From NCBI RefSeq assembly GCF_009758205.1, contig NZ_WRXN01000005.1:372001-436000 (forward strand): DNA of 64,000 nucleotides. Reading direction: 5' to 3'. The translations under genes were made by a program, and so were the position numbers. Below are positions 1 through 8,950 of this stretch, in pieces (the first letter of the stretch is position 1; each line of letters starts with the position of its first letter). The stretch is from Chitinophaga tropicalis. Lineage in GTDB: Bacteria > Bacteroidota > Bacteroidia > Chitinophagales > Chitinophagaceae. Under the pieces are notes generated by a model, which was not told where the DNA came from, made no database searches, and saw only the letters and a program-made list of their open reading frames with translations.

Positions 1-587
1 GGTCTATCTACACTGAGCCCTTTGATGTGGAAATCGAAGAGAACGGCCTTATTACGTATGACAGGGAAGTGATCAAAGTACCGCTGACTACGTTGAGAAA
101 GATCCATGCCCCGTTCACTCCGCAAGCATACAGCAAACGCCTGTTGCCATCACTGGCATTGAAAGATGCAGATACCGCCTCTATACCCGATCCTAACCGC
201 AAACAATTCCTGGCTATACTGGAACTGGATGCTGACGTTAAAAAGACAAAGAATTACAGGGCTTTGGCTGAAAATGTTTCCGATTACCTCAGTAAGGGAG
301 GTACCAGCTTCTCTCCTGCCAAGATCAGCAGTATGGCTAAAAAGGTATTTGAAGGTACAGATGATGCTACATTGCTCACCCTGGCATTGAAATGGATGGA
401 AAAGGCAGTGGATATGGAACGGAATTCCTTTACGATGAGCACATATGCAAACCTGTTATATAAACTGAATAAAAAGGAAGATGCGTTGACGTGGATGGAA
501 AAAGCGGTGACGCTGGCGCCGGAAAGTGAACAGCCGGATTACCAGGAAGTTATGGATAAGATGCAGAAAGGGGAAAATACATGGTGA
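1..587 (+). CDS. C-terminal part of an unrecognised protein with TPR-like helices (5' end outside window)
   Basis: The reading frame is open from base 3 to the TGA at 585-587 without a stop, so the gene starts before the window; the first in-window ATG (27) is probably not the real start. About 195 residues are visible, predominantly helical. Near the C-terminus two adjacent stretches (WMEKAVDMERNSFTMSTYANLLYKL split around 390-470 and WMEKAVTLAPES near 495-530) repeat a WMEKAV motif about 34 residues apart, the spacing of TPR units. No catalytic motif is visible. In Chitinophagaceae such tails occur on thioredoxin-like periplasmic proteins, but no thioredoxin domain is seen here, so this is only a guess. 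It converges on the helicase gene with a 28-bp gap. Confidence 0.7.
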   Translation, partial: SIYTEPFDVEIEENGLITYDREVIKVPLTTLRKIHAPFTPQAYSKRLLPSLALKDADTASIPDPNRKQFLAILELDADVKKTKNYRALAENVSDYLSKGGTSFSPAKISSMAKKVFEGTDDATLLTLALKWMEKAVDMERNSFTMSTYANLLYKLNKKEDALTWMEKAVTLAPESEQPDYQEVMDKMQKGENTW

Positions 588-615
588 CCCCACTTCTGCA
601 CCACATACCCTCCTA

Positions 616-1953
616 TTACCTTTTCTTCTTCTTAGCCCCCCTGGTTTTAGGCTTACCATATTTCTTCATCATCTTCTCCGCATGTGATATCTTCACATTC
701 ACTTTCCTGTTCTTCGGTAACTTCTCATGAAAAGCAGGTCCCGCTTCTTCCCGGGTTGGTAATTTGACCAGGAAGTTCTTCATCTTTACCTGGGGCTTTT
801 CATCTTCCGTCAGCACATCAGAGATCACCAGGTCTTCAGGCAGTTCCTTTATAGGGATCTGGTAATTCATCAACGCTTCTATCTTTTCCTGGTTCTCTTT
901 CTCCCGCTCCGTGATGAAGATAATGGAATGACCGTCTTTATCAGCGCGACCGGTACGGCCAATACGATGAAGATAGTTTTCCGGTGTTTCCGGGGTGTCA
1001 AAGCTGATCACATGACTTACTTCGGCGATGTCCAGTCCGCGGGCAATGATATCTGTTGCAATGATAAAACGATAGGTACCGTCTTTGAATCTCTTTACAG
1101 TATTAAAACGATGGTTCTGTTCCTTGTTGGAATGGATCACCCCTGCCTGCTCAGGATATTTTGTTTCCAGCTGTTCATACAGCTGATTAGCAAGTTCTTT
1201 GGTATCAACGAACACCAATACCTTTGTCATCTCAGTATCCTTAGCCAGCAATAATTCCAGCAGGTTTACCTTGGTATAGAAGTTAGGAACGTAATAACCG
1301 GATTGACTGATATTCTTCAGCGGAGTGCCGGCCGGCGCCGCTTCTACTGTTACAGGGAAATTGAAATGTGTTTCTATCAGCTTCTCCACATCTTCCGTGA
1401 TAGTGGCTGAGAACAGGAGGTTCTGTCTCCTGGCGGGAAGCAGGTCAAGTATATTTTGCAGCTGCGCCCGGAAACCCAGGTTCAGCATTTCATCCATTTC
1501 ATCTATCACTATCCGTTTAATAGCTTTCAGCTTCAGTGCACCGCTCAGCACCAGGTCTACCAGCCGGCCGGGAGTAGCTACTACTACATCCAGCTTGCCA
1601 TTGGCAGTCTCCATCTGGGGTTTCATGTTCACCCCACCATAAAACGCGCCTATCTCTACGCTCATGTAGGGCGTAAGCTGTTTTATCGCTTCAGCTACCT
1701 GTACTACCAGCTCTCTTGTAGGAACAATGATCAGCAGCTGAGGGAAGCGTTCTTTGGAAAATTTAAATTGCCGGAGGCAGGGAAGCAGGTAGGCAAAAGT
1801 CTTTCCTGTACCCGTCTGGGCTATTCCGCAAACATCCTGGCCGGACATTACAACAGAGAAGACCTTTTGCTGGATAACTGTAGGCTCTTTATACCCCAGG
1901 TCATTTAATGCGTTCAGTAAAGGTCTGCTCAGGTTTAATTCCTCAAAAGTCAT
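616..1953 (-). CDS. DEAD-box ATP-dependent RNA helicase (variant DEMD motif)
   Basis: A two-domain RecA-like RNA helicase of about 445 residues that would unwind short RNA duplexes in the cytoplasm. Numbering from the upstream TTG at 1974, motif I AQTGTGKT lies at about 52-59, PTREL at 85-89, TPGR at 134-137, motif II DEMD at 158-161, SAT at 189-191 and HRIGRTGR at 336-343. A lysine/arginine-rich tail follows, as in RhlE-like proteins. I place the start at the ATG at 1953 (MTFEELNLS) because the upstream TTG lies inside a TACCTTTG -7 promoter box (1972-1979). The third residue of motif II is Met where most family members have Ala; ATP and Mg contacts of D, E and D are kept, so activity is expected. 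Monocistronic; convergent with the gene at the left edge. Confidence 0.93.
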   Translation of the reverse strand: MTFEELNLSRPLLNALNDLGYKEPTVIQQKVFSVVMSGQDVCGIAQTGTGKTFAYLLPCLRQFKFSKERFPQLLIIVPTRELVVQVAEAIKQLTPYMSVEIGAFYGGVNMKPQMETANGKLDVVVATPGRLVDLVLSGALKLKAIKRIVIDEMDEMLNLGFRAQLQNILDLLPARRQNLLFSATITEDVEKLIETHFNFPVTVEAAPAGTPLKNISQSGYYVPNFYTKVNLLELLLAKDTEMTKVLVFVDTKELANQLYEQLETKYPEQAGVIHSNKEQNHRFNTVKRFKDGTYRFIIATDIIARGLDIAEVSHVISFDTPETPENYLHRIGRTGRADKDGHSIIFITEREKENQEKIEALMNYQIPIKELPEDLVISDVLTEDEKPQVKMKNFLVKLPTREEAGPAFHEKLPKNRKVNVKISHAEKMMKKYGKPKTRGAKKKKR

Positions 1954-1971
1954 ATCACTAAAAATGAACGG

Positions 1972-1979
1972 CAAAGGTA
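1972..1979 (-). promoter_or_regulatory. Bacteroidota -7 promoter box of the helicase gene
   Basis: On the minus strand the sequence is TACCTTTG, an exact match to the Bacteroidota -7 consensus TAnnTTTG, ending about 18 bases upstream of the ATG at 1953. That predicts a short leader of roughly 10-15 bases. No clear -33 TTG is seen at the usual spacing. Confidence 0.5.
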
Positions 1980-2023
1980 CTGCTAATCCTGCATATTCAC
2001 TTTTACAGGATGCTTAGTGAGGA

Positions 2024-2103
2024 AAATTGCTCAGAACAACGCTCTGGCCCAAGGTCAAAGCGCTGTTCTGAGAGAGGGAATGGCCTGTGGCCAACTATAA
2101 GAG
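2024..2103 (+). repeat. Inverted-repeat element C of the TTGCTCA...TGAGAG family
   Basis: TTGCTCA starts the element. A near-perfect 14-bp inverted repeat (CTCAGAACAACGCT with AGCGCTGTTCTGAG) encloses a loop that holds its own small hairpin (TGGCC-CAA-GGTCA). It closes as TGAGAGAG and is followed by a second hairpin TGGCC-TGT-GGCCA and then ACTATAA. The same order of parts is found at 15217-15415 and 20657-20818. It lies between two minus-strand genes, so on that strand it sits downstream of the membrane-protein gene. Confidence 0.6.
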
Positions 2104-2168
2104 AAGGTTAAAACTATAATTGCCGGAAAGTAACGAGTTTGGCCCCGGCTGGCTGTATTCAAACTAAG

Positions 2169-2663
2169 CTATCTGTCAAATCTTAACCAGGCGGGAATAT
2201 AGTTTTCCACAAACCTGTTATTCAGTTTTGCCAGCAGGAAAGGACGCATTGCCTGCAAAAACCCCAGGAGGAGAATAAGCATTCCCAGCGTCACACAAAT
2301 GAAAAATCCGGCAGGAATATCCCGGTAGTAAAGGTACATGTTCCACTCCCGGGTATCCATCAGCAGGAATATAATAGCACCTGCCGCATAAGACAGGACC
2401 ACCGTGAAGACCGATTTCCCGAACCGTACCCAGAACCTGTCCTGTCTCGACGACAGCATTTCCGCCACATTCATCAATAACAGGATGATACTCAATACAT
2501 AAGTAAATATCTTCTCCTGGTACACCATCTTCTGCTCTACTTCAGGGATCTGACTTTTGAACCCAAGATAGAGGACATGATTAGGGATAAGCATCGTCAA
2601 CAAATAAATAAAGCCAAAACACAAAACAATGCTGATATAGGGGACGATTCCGCGGAATGTCAT
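2169..2663 (-). CDS. Small membrane protein, four predicted TM helices, unknown function
   Basis: 164 residues with hydrophobic segments at about 7-24, 52-66, 83-102 and 119-140, joined by short polar loops; no signal peptide cleavage motif and no recognisable catalytic residues. It ends in a charged tail (LNNRFVENYIPAWLRFDR). A -7-like box TATATTTG on the minus strand (2680-2687) lies 16 bases upstream of the ATG, supporting this start. I do not recognise the family. It stands alone between the helicase gene and a divergent secreted-protein gene. Confidence 0.7.
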   Translation of the reverse strand: MTFRGIVPYISIVLCFGFIYLLTMLIPNHVLYLGFKSQIPEVEQKMVYQEKIFTYVLSIILLLMNVAEMLSSRQDRFWVRFGKSVFTVVLSYAAGAIIFLLMDTREWNMYLYYRDIPAGFFICVTLGMLILLLGFLQAMRPFLLAKLNNRFVENYIPAWLRFDR

Positions 2664-2679
2664 TAAACACGATTTAAGA

Positions 2680-2687
2680 CAAATATA
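2680..2687 (-). promoter_or_regulatory. -7 promoter box of the membrane-protein gene
   Basis: The minus strand reads TATATTTG, an exact TAnnTTTG match, 16 bases before the ATG at 2663. The -33 region is AT-rich without a clear TTG. Confidence 0.45.
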
Positions 2688-2887
2688 ATATTTCTTTCAT
2701 ATACTAAAATCAGTAATGCCAGGATTGTTTTTTTTATGACTATATCCTGAAATTTCTCTCAGTAACATTTACCTCTTCTCAAACGCTCCACGTGGGAAAC
2801 AACCGAAAATCAACCTTGTCCTGTTTAGTAGTTACATCTTTTTAGGAAAACAAGGCTCTTTTATCAGATAACCATTAATCAGAAACT

Positions 2888-3901
2888 ATGAAAAGAATTT
2901 TTACGCTAACCTTACTGCTGGCCTCCTTTCTGACAACCAGCGCACAACTTTCCTTTGAATCGGCCGGTAATTACGGCAAACTATGGGATATCACGTATGA
3001 CCGTATCATACCGAACAGGTTGTATGCCCGAACGCTTGTCAACCACATCATGGTTTCATCCAACAATGGCGCCTCCTGGAATATCCTGTACTCCTTTCCC
3101 AACAGCAGGGCTACCATTGATCTCCTGAAACTATTGCCCGGCGGCAGGTACCTGTCCTTTGCCATAAACACCCATCATGATCCGGAACAGAATGGTATAT
3201 ATATACTTGATCTGTGGAGCAGGACCATCCACCGGCATTACAAACTGCCTAACCGTTACCTGATGCCGGCCATACGCTCCTATAACATCTACAATGAAGC
3301 AGCAGAGACAGTGCTGGTTAACAGTAGCTACTCAATGGGCTTCACTCCTTATACCGAAGTGTACTATACTAAAAATGCTTCCAAAGAGGACTGGAAAATG
3401 ATCTATTTCAGTGAAGACTATAACACGGTGCATATCAACAACACAGCTATCTCGCCCGATAATCCGTCCAGGTTATTCCTGGCAAGAGGCAATGGTGCGA
3501 CTGGTATTGACGGTGGATTATTCATTTCTGACGATGAAGGTGCTACCTGGTCAGAACAGCTGAAAGGAGTTGTTGTTGATCCGCTGGAGTTTAATCCACG
3601 GAATTCCCGCGAGTTCTTTATAGGCACCGGCATATCCTTCGGTCAGACGCCGGAAGCTCTGTACCATACCCGCGACGGTGGCAAGACCTTTGAGCAGGTG
3701 CCGGTAAAATGGACAGACCAGACACTCAATAATATCACCGTCATAAAATATGATCCTCTCAACATCCGGAATATGTGGATGCTGGAAGATAACGAGATAC
3801 TGAAAAGCACTGGTGTAAAGCCCAGTTTTGTCAGCTCCTCATCCAGGCTGCGGGGTTTGTATACCAGCAGCGCCAACGTCTGTTCAGGATATTTGCGGTG
3901 A
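2888..3901 (+). pseudogene. Secreted BNR/sialidase-like repeat protein, 3' end lost in a gene fusion
   Basis: A signal peptide (residues 1-19, ending TSAQ) is followed by beta-propeller style BNR repeats: SSNNGASWNIL near 57, SDDEGATW near 215 and TRDGGKTF near 260. These are the Asp-box repeats of sialidase/sortilin-type propellers, usually exported and often carrying a type IX sorting domain. The fourth repeat begins (EILKST) and then stops matching: from about 3811 onward the reading frame is simply the antisense of the convergent phosphodiesterase gene and ends at 3901. No further propeller blades or sorting domain are present. I infer that the true 3' part was deleted. Product, if made, would be an incomplete propeller. 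Confidence 0.7.
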
Positions 3902-4509
3902 ATGGTTTGCAATGTTCTTATATCAAAAGATTGAACAGTTGTTCTTTTTGTGATCTTCTTTTTCCTGATCACATCCATCACCATCTCTGCAAATACATCC
4001 GGTTTGGGATGGTATTTATCGTCTCCGTCGGGAGAGCATTTTGTTTCGATATTGTAGTAAACGGGTTTCAGGTGTTTTCTCTTTACATAGGCTTCTACAC
4101 TGTCTATCAGTTCAGACAACAGTGGTTTATATGTTTTCATCTTCACCTGGTCAGGAAAGTTTGTATTCACTTTACTGCCTGCATCAAACCTGCGGATACT
4201 GTCATATGTCATTGTATAAACAGCATATTGCTTTTCTTCTGCTTTGCTGATATCTGTTCCATCTGGTTTACGCATAAAATCGGCCGACATAAAAACATCG
4301 TGCGATACCAGCACTTTTTTATCTGCCGAGATAACGCAATCCAGCTCCAGTGTTCCTGCACCAAGGTCAACCGCATGCAGCATGGCAGGTATGGTATTTT
4401 CGGGCATTAATCCGCGGCCGCCCCTGTGGGCCTGCACATCGGTCTTTTGTTGTGCATGGATATGAGAGAAAGTAAAAGCGCCTAACGCTACCAGGAAAGT
4501 ATACTTCAT
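3643..4509 (-). pseudogene. Glycerophosphodiester phosphodiesterase, C-terminus lost in the same fusion
   Basis: Family function: hydrolysis of glycerophosphodiesters to glycerol-3-phosphate plus an alcohol. Signal peptide ends HIHAQ (about residue 20). The active-site segment HRGGRG...PENT, then the acidic pair in TLELDC, then VSHD are all present in the first 70 residues, and the barrel reads well through ALLVYKPRSLDEELTKLGFTP. After that (downstream of about 3815 on the minus strand) the sequence is antisense to the BNR gene and has none of the expected final barrel strands (a Trp-Thr-Val-Asn type segment near the C-terminus). Roughly the last 75-80 residues of the family are therefore missing and replaced by about 57 unrelated residues. 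Probably inactive. Confidence 0.7.
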
Positions 4510-4582
4510 GATCTGAACTTTTAAAGCCAGCCTTAAAGTTGGGTATAAACAGGCAATTGTAAAGTTATATTAATGTTATGTA

Positions 4583-5224
4583 CTACAACGTTACAAACTC
4601 CTTGCGTAGTGCTTCCAGGCATAGTCCAACACGGCTCTGCACGCCAAACTTCTGGAACAGGGATTCCCTGTAGCCGTCTATTGTTCTTTCAGCCAGGTTC
4701 ATCATACCGGCTATTTCCTTATAGGTAAGGTCACTGCATGCCAGCTTGAGAAATTGCAGTTCCTTGGCACTGACGGTGATCTCCGGTTTCCCTTCTGCTT
4801 TCATAAGTAACCGGCCAAAGTTCAGCTGTCCTGTCTCCGAATTATAATACCCTTTTTCTCTTACCTGGTTCAGCGCCTTTTCCAGTTCTGCCGGGTGAGC
4901 GTCTTTCAGCAGGTAGGAGCAGCAGCCGGCTTTGAACATCTTTATCACCGAGGTGTCTTTATCATTCATAGACAGCGCTATCAGCTTCATGGCAGGATAG
5001 TGTTCACTCAGCCAGGCAGCAGTGGCAACACCATCCATTACAGGCATATTAACATCTATCAGCATGATCTCCGGTACAACGTTCAGCGCAGATAATTTCT
5101 GCTGCAAATCTTTTCCGTTAAGCGCTTCTACTATCACGTCATATTCCTCAAAACTGTCCAGCATCATACTGAGAGATTTGATAAAAAGCTGGTGATCGTC
5201 CACCAGTCCGACAGTTGTTTTCAT
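4583..5224 (-). CDS. LuxR/NarL-type response regulator
   Basis: The receiver domain (residues 1-120) has the acidic pair at D9/D10, the phosphoacceptor D57 (in LIDVNMP) and the lysine in YLLKD. A LuxR-type helix-turn-helix follows at about 145-205 (LTYKEIAGMMNLAERTIDGY). It would be phosphorylated by the histidine kinase encoded immediately upstream and then bind DNA. The ATG at 5224 is chosen because it overlaps the kinase stop by four bases (ATGA), a common arrangement; a longer frame to 5290 only adds residues antisense to nothing conserved. Targets are not evident. Confidence 0.92.
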   Translation of the reverse strand: MKTTVGLVDDHQLFIKSLSMMLDSFEEYDVIVEALNGKDLQQKLSALNVVPEIMLIDVNMPVMDGVATAAWLSEHYPAMKLIALSMNDKDTSVIKMFKAGCCSYLLKDAHPAELEKALNQVREKGYYNSETGQLNFGRLLMKAEGKPEITVSAKELQFLKLACSDLTYKEIAGMMNLAERTIDGYRESLFQKFGVQSRVGLCLEALRKEFVTL

Positions 5225-6009
5225 GTAACGCCTTTTTTCACTGGTAAAGTAATATGTACTGTTGTTCCTTCTCCGGGGATTGAGTTCCATGTGAGCGTTC
5301 CTCCCAGGATAGCGGCGCGATGGTTCATGTTCTTCAGTCCCATACCCATATTCACGCTTTCGGCCGTAAATCCTTTTCCGTTATCTATGACCATAATAGA
5401 CAGTAATTCTCCCTGTTGCGCCATCCTGATAATAATAACATCCATGGCGGCATGCCTGATAGCATTCTGGATGGCTTCCTGCACTATCCTGAAAAGCACT
5501 ATCTGCTCTTCGGGTTTCAGCAGCAGGTCTTCGGTATAAGAAACTTCCGGCCGGATAATACTGCCTGTACTGTTGATCCTCGTGATCTCTGCCGCCAGGT
5601 TATCGTAGAAGTTAAACTGTTCCAGCCATTCTTTGTCCAGCGATTTGGAAAGCGAGCGTAGTTCCACAATAGCCTTGCCTAATGTTTCATTGGCGGTGCA
5701 TAAGGTTTCCGGCGGGTTTGCAAGGTTTCTTTCCGTTATACCCAATAGCATTCTGGCGGTGCTGAGCAGCTGTCCGATGTTATCATGCAATTCTTTTCCT
5801 ATCTGCTGGAATGTGTATTCCTGTGTTTCCAGTCTGGATTGCAGCAACTCCTGTTCATATTGCCTTCTCAACAAGGTCCTTTCATGCAGCTCTTTTTCCA
5901 TCCTTCTTTTATATCGTACAATGGAAACAATAAAAACAGCAGCAAGGAAAAGGATTAACAAAACGCCGACTATAACAGTTATGATGATCTCTTCATTCTT
6001 AGTGAACAT
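5221..6009 (-). CDS. Sensor histidine kinase, HisKA_3/NarX-like
   Basis: 262 residues. One N-terminal transmembrane helix (about 9-32) is followed by a coiled coil (35-65), the dimerisation/phosphoacceptor helix with H75 in KELHDNIGQ, and a GHKL ATPase domain with the N box (QEAIQNAIRHA), the G1 box (VIDNGKGF) and the GMGLKNM/G2 region. There is almost no periplasmic domain, so the signal must be sensed in the membrane, in the cytoplasm, or through a partner. The gene immediately upstream encodes a polytopic membrane protein whose 3' end overlaps this start by 31 bp, making it an attractive sensing partner. Cognate regulator: the overlapping downstream gene. Confidence 0.92.
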   Translation of the reverse strand: MFTKNEEIIITVIVGVLLILFLAAVFIVSIVRYKRRMEKELHERTLLRRQYEQELLQSRLETQEYTFQQIGKELHDNIGQLLSTARMLLGITERNLANPPETLCTANETLGKAIVELRSLSKSLDKEWLEQFNFYDNLAAEITRINSTGSIIRPEVSYTEDLLLKPEEQIVLFRIVQEAIQNAIRHAAMDVIIIRMAQQGELLSIMVIDNGKGFTAESVNMGMGLKNMNHRAAILGGTLTWNSIPGEGTTVHITLPVKKGVT

Positions 6010-6632
6010 ATAAAACCGTATGTCAATGTTAAATATAACACGTAATTCATGGTGATATTCAGCCGTGTCCTGAGCGTATCTGCCAGCCCAGAGTTGGCCT
6101 TCAGCAGGTAGCTGTAAGGGCCGTTGAAAAAGAAAACAGATGCATAGAACACAAGAAGGCCGGTATAGATCCAGAATACAGGCAATCTTGTAATACCGGT
6201 GCTTTCCACATATTGCATTTCCAGGAAAAGCAGCGTTACCCAGATGGTGTTCAATACACAGCTACTGCTGTACACCCAGGCCGGATATTCTACCATGCCC
6301 TGCTGCCTGGCTACGATATAGCTGCAGATGCCAAGATAGATGCCGGTGGAAGAAAGCATTATCTTCTTCAGCAATGGCCTGGTTGTGTTCTTTGCGTAAA
6401 AGAAAACAAGGAGAAAATACTCTGTGGGGATGTAAAAATAATAAGGTATGTTCTCACTTCTTTTCAGTTCATAATACTGCATGATCTCTACTATACCTTC
6501 GGTGATCAGTCCGCAGTAAAGTAAGAGCCTGAGGAATAAAAGGCCAGGGATATGCTCTTCCCTGGCTTTGATGGAACAAAACAAACAGATGATATAAATC
6601 AGGTAATAGAAAATATCGTAGGTGGTTATCAT
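5979..6632 (-). CDS. Polytopic membrane protein upstream of a two-component pair
   Basis: 217 residues with about seven hydrophobic helices (roughly 5-20, 28-50, 63-80, 90-108, 120-138, 150-170, 193-210). No catalytic motif is visible and I do not recognise the family. Its 3' end overlaps the kinase gene by 31 bp, so the two are very likely co-translated. Because the kinase lacks a sizeable sensor domain, an inference is that this protein supplies the membrane sensor or modulates the kinase. It could equally be an unrelated membrane protein. Confidence 0.7.
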   Translation of the reverse strand: MITTYDIFYYLIYIICLFCSIKAREEHIPGLLFLRLLLYCGLITEGIVEIMQYYELKRSENIPYYFYIPTEYFLLVFFYAKNTTRPLLKKIMLSSTGIYLGICSYIVARQQGMVEYPAWVYSSSCVLNTIWVTLLFLEMQYVESTGITRLPVFWIYTGLLVFYASVFFFNGPYSYLLKANSGLADTLRTRLNITMNYVLYLTLTYGFICSLRMKRSS

Positions 6633-6637
6633 AACAG

Positions 6638-7258
6638 TTAGTAGGAGTCAAAAAGCACATCTGATAATCTGTCATTCAGTGGCTTGTTTTCCAGGTATTG
6701 TGCAAGTGTATAGCTATGCTCATGCACTTCGCCATGAAGGGGCTCATTGCTGCCCTTTGCAGAGGGATCATTCTTCCCGAGTGGTACAGATGCCACTGTA
6801 GGTCTTTTCCGGGTACCGGCGGTAGGTTTATCAGAGACCTGATCCACTCCAAAGAGAATTACAGTATTCAGCTTATTCAGACTATCCTTTCCTACAACAT
6901 AACGAATACCTTCACAGTTTCGCTGAGCAAGTATCTGCAGAATAATTTCTTTTCCAAATACCCCGGATACAGTTTGTGAATTGGGATTAATAAAATTTTT
7001 TAATGCCTTGTATTTGGAATTCTTTTTTAATTCCTTGTAACGTGCGTCCTTTTCTATGATATCAAAGAAGTCAAATGCAGACTTAATTTCTTTATAATAG
7101 TCGTCTACCATCTTCCTGGCTGCAGCTTCCGTTACCGGCTTCCCAAAGCCTCTCACTTCCATACGGTCATCTGCAAGATTACAGGTCATTTCTCCTTCTC
7201 CCTTGATGGTTCTGCCATTGACCACCATCCGGTTGATACACTTATTTGCTCCTTTCAT
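6638..7258 (-). CDS. Hypothetical protein, function unknown
   Basis: About 206 residues when started at the ATG at 7258 (MKGANKCINRMVVNG); the frame is open to 7354 but the upstream part lacks good coding character. No signal peptide. Contains a lysine-rich central stretch (KELKKNSKYKALKN) and a C-terminal TGTRKRP region. The segment GRTIKGEGEMTCNLADDRMEVRGFG looks like a small beta fold. A TonB-plug-like phrase is not present. It ends 5 bp before the membrane-protein gene, so it may be the first gene of the four-gene unit that ends with the response regulator. I do not recognise it. Confidence 0.55.
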   Translation of the reverse strand: MKGANKCINRMVVNGRTIKGEGEMTCNLADDRMEVRGFGKPVTEAAARKMVDDYYKEIKSAFDFFDIIEKDARYKELKKNSKYKALKNFINPNSQTVSGVFGKEIILQILAQRNCEGIRYVVGKDSLNKLNTVILFGVDQVSDKPTAGTRKRPTVASVPLGKNDPSAKGSNEPLHGEVHEHSYTLAQYLENKPLNDRLSDVLFDSY

Positions 7259-7564
7259 AAGTAGTTGTTTTGAGTGATTGGAATAATAAATATGGAATGC
7301 AATATCATTTATATGGGGTTCGGTACATACGGGAAATTCCCCGTAATCTACCAAGGAATTTTCACATTGTAAAAACTTCCTGCTGCCTTTAGGTTTGTAT
7401 CATAAAAAACTACCCCAGGCAAAACATTCATCTTTGAATATTGCCGTAATCTATCATATAAAAATTAACAGGATCTGTCTTTTATCCCTACTGATCCGTG
7501 AAACAGGACTGCCTTTAAAAATGCCAATAGAAAAGCGGGCCTTTCATTCAGTTATACATCCCCG
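7259..7564. other. Intergenic region, no gene seen
   Basis: This AT-rich interval separates a minus-strand hypothetical gene from the 3' end of the fucosidase gene. A plus-strand TAGGTTTG (7390-7397) matches the -7 consensus, but the only plus-strand open frame after it runs into the fucosidase terminator and has no coding character. Confidence 0.4.
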
Positions 7565-7565
7565 A

Positions 7566-7599
7566 AAAAAAAGCCGTCTCTGTGTAAGGAGACGGCTTT
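7566..7599 (-). terminator. Rho-independent terminator of the fucosidase gene
   Basis: A perfect 10-bp stem AAGCCGTCTC (7571-7580) with GAGACGGCTT (7589-7598), loop of 8. Read on the minus strand the stem is followed by a run of eight T, directly after the fucosidase stop at 7604. Confidence 0.85.
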
Positions 7600-7603
7600 C
7601 AGA

Positions 7604-8950
7604 TTATTTTGCACCATCAATGGTGCTTTGTTTATAAGTGTTTATCACCGGTCTGTACTTCACATGTTCTATCTTTATCACTACCGGGTTAGGCCATTTC
7701 CTGTCTGTGTAGAACCGCTGACCGTTCACGGCGCTGATCAGCAATCCGACGGGTGTTGACTGGGAATAGATACCTGCATCAAAGTTCTCTTTATATTCTA
7801 CTAACTGGCTCGCATATCCCAGGATAGATACTTTGGTGTTGGCTGTTCCTTCCAGTGTGCGCAGCACTATTTCTTTCCGTTCTCCATATTTCCAGTCTTT
7901 TCCTCCTGGGACGAAGGCATATACCGTACTGGTATCCTTTCCTCTTGTAAACCATATATTCCCTTCCCTTACAATGTTCCAGGGTCTTACTGCCTGTACC
8001 GCTTCCCCGTTTGCCAGGTTCCAGAGGGCCAGCTCGCGCAGTAATGCTTCCTGTTCTATCTGTATCTCCCCATCCGGTTTAGGGCCTACATTGAGCAGCA
8101 GGTTGCCGCCTTTTGCGCGGGTCTCTATCAGCATATTGATCATCTCCGTACCTGATTTCTGAGGGTCATTGGTAGGTTTATACTGCCAGTCGGTACCCAT
8201 TGTAAAGCAGGCTTCCCAGGGGCCGGGCATGACGCTGTCAGGCAGTTCCTGTTCGGGTGTGTTCATCTGCCCTCTTGTTACCACAATACCAGGCTGCAGT
8301 TGCCAGGCGTATTCTTTCAGTCCTTCTGCCGGTCCGTCAAAAAATATAAAGTCGATCTTACCGTAGTTGGAGAGCAGTTCTTTTAACTGTGCTTTATCAT
8401 GCGCCATCAGGCCGGGGTTCTTTTCCGGGAAATGCTGTGGCAGCTGCATTCTGCCAATGGGTACTTTCTGTTTATAGAGGTAATAGAAATCTTCAGGAGA
8501 AAAGTAGATACCGATAGCGATGCCCTGTTTGCGGAAAGCGTCAAAGATGGCACGGGTGGCATCTTTCTTAAAGGGCGTGTTCATGATATTGAACGGGGTG
8601 GTTTTAGTGTCCCACATACAGAAGCCGGAATGGTGTTTGGTGGTGAACACCACATATTTCATTCCTGCCAGCCTGGCCAGCACGGCCCAGTCGTCCGGGT
8701 TGAACTTGTGCGGGTTGAACGTTTTGGGCAGTTCAGTGGTAAACTTTTCCAGGTAATCGTCTGAGGCGCCTGCCATGGAATGGCTGATCACGGCGCCTAC
8801 CTGGACGTCAACGCTCCAGTGGATGAACATTCCCAGGCCAAGGTCCATGAACCATTGTTCTTTGGCAGGGTCATTAGTGGTTTTCTGTGCGCTGGTGTGA
8901 ATGCACATAAGGAGGCAGCCGGCCGCTGCCAATAGAATTTTTCTCAGCAT
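7604..8950 (-). CDS. Secreted alpha-L-fucosidase, GH29
   Basis: 448 residues. Hydrolyses terminal alpha-L-fucosyl linkages. A signal peptide (1-21, ending HTSAQ) indicates export. Family landmarks: LGMFIHW (39-45), KYVVFTTKHHSGFCMWDT (98-115), and FFDGP with the likely nucleophile D205, then GGNLLLNVGPKPDG near 290. The C-terminal part is a short beta domain. Length is normal for GH29. It is monocistronic with its own terminator and has no SusC/SusD partner or fucose-catabolism genes beside it, so it probably acts as a stand-alone periplasmic enzyme. Confidence 0.93.
   Translation of the reverse strand: MLRKILLAAAGCLLMCIHTSAQKTTNDPAKEQWFMDLGLGMFIHWSVDVQVGAVISHSMAGASDDYLEKFTTELPKTFNPHKFNPDDWAVLARLAGMKYVVFTTKHHSGFCMWDTKTTPFNIMNTPFKKDATRAIFDAFRKQGIAIGIYFSPEDFYYLYKQKVPIGRMQLPQHFPEKNPGLMAHDKAQLKELLSNYGKIDFIFFDGPAEGLKEYAWQLQPGIVVTRGQMNTPEQELPDSVMPGPWEACFTMGTDWQYKPTNDPQKSGTEMINMLIETRAKGGNLLLNVGPKPDGEIQIEQEALLRELALWNLANGEAVQAVRPWNIVREGNIWFTRGKDTSTVYAFVPGGKDWKYGERKEIVLRTLEGTANTKVSILGYASQLVEYKENFDAGIYSQSTPVGLLISAVNGQRFYTDRKWPNPVVIKIEHVKYRPVINTYKQSTIDGAK

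Noticed and set aside
3898..4410. Plus-strand open frame of 170 codons antisense to the phosphodiesterase
   Set aside because: It is Cys/Phe/His-rich shadow sequence of a clearly coding minus strand, with no start signal or family resemblance.
7395..7637. Plus-strand small ORF of 80 codons after a TAGGTTTG box
   Set aside because: Starts with TTG, runs through the fucosidase terminator into the antisense of that gene, and has no coding character.
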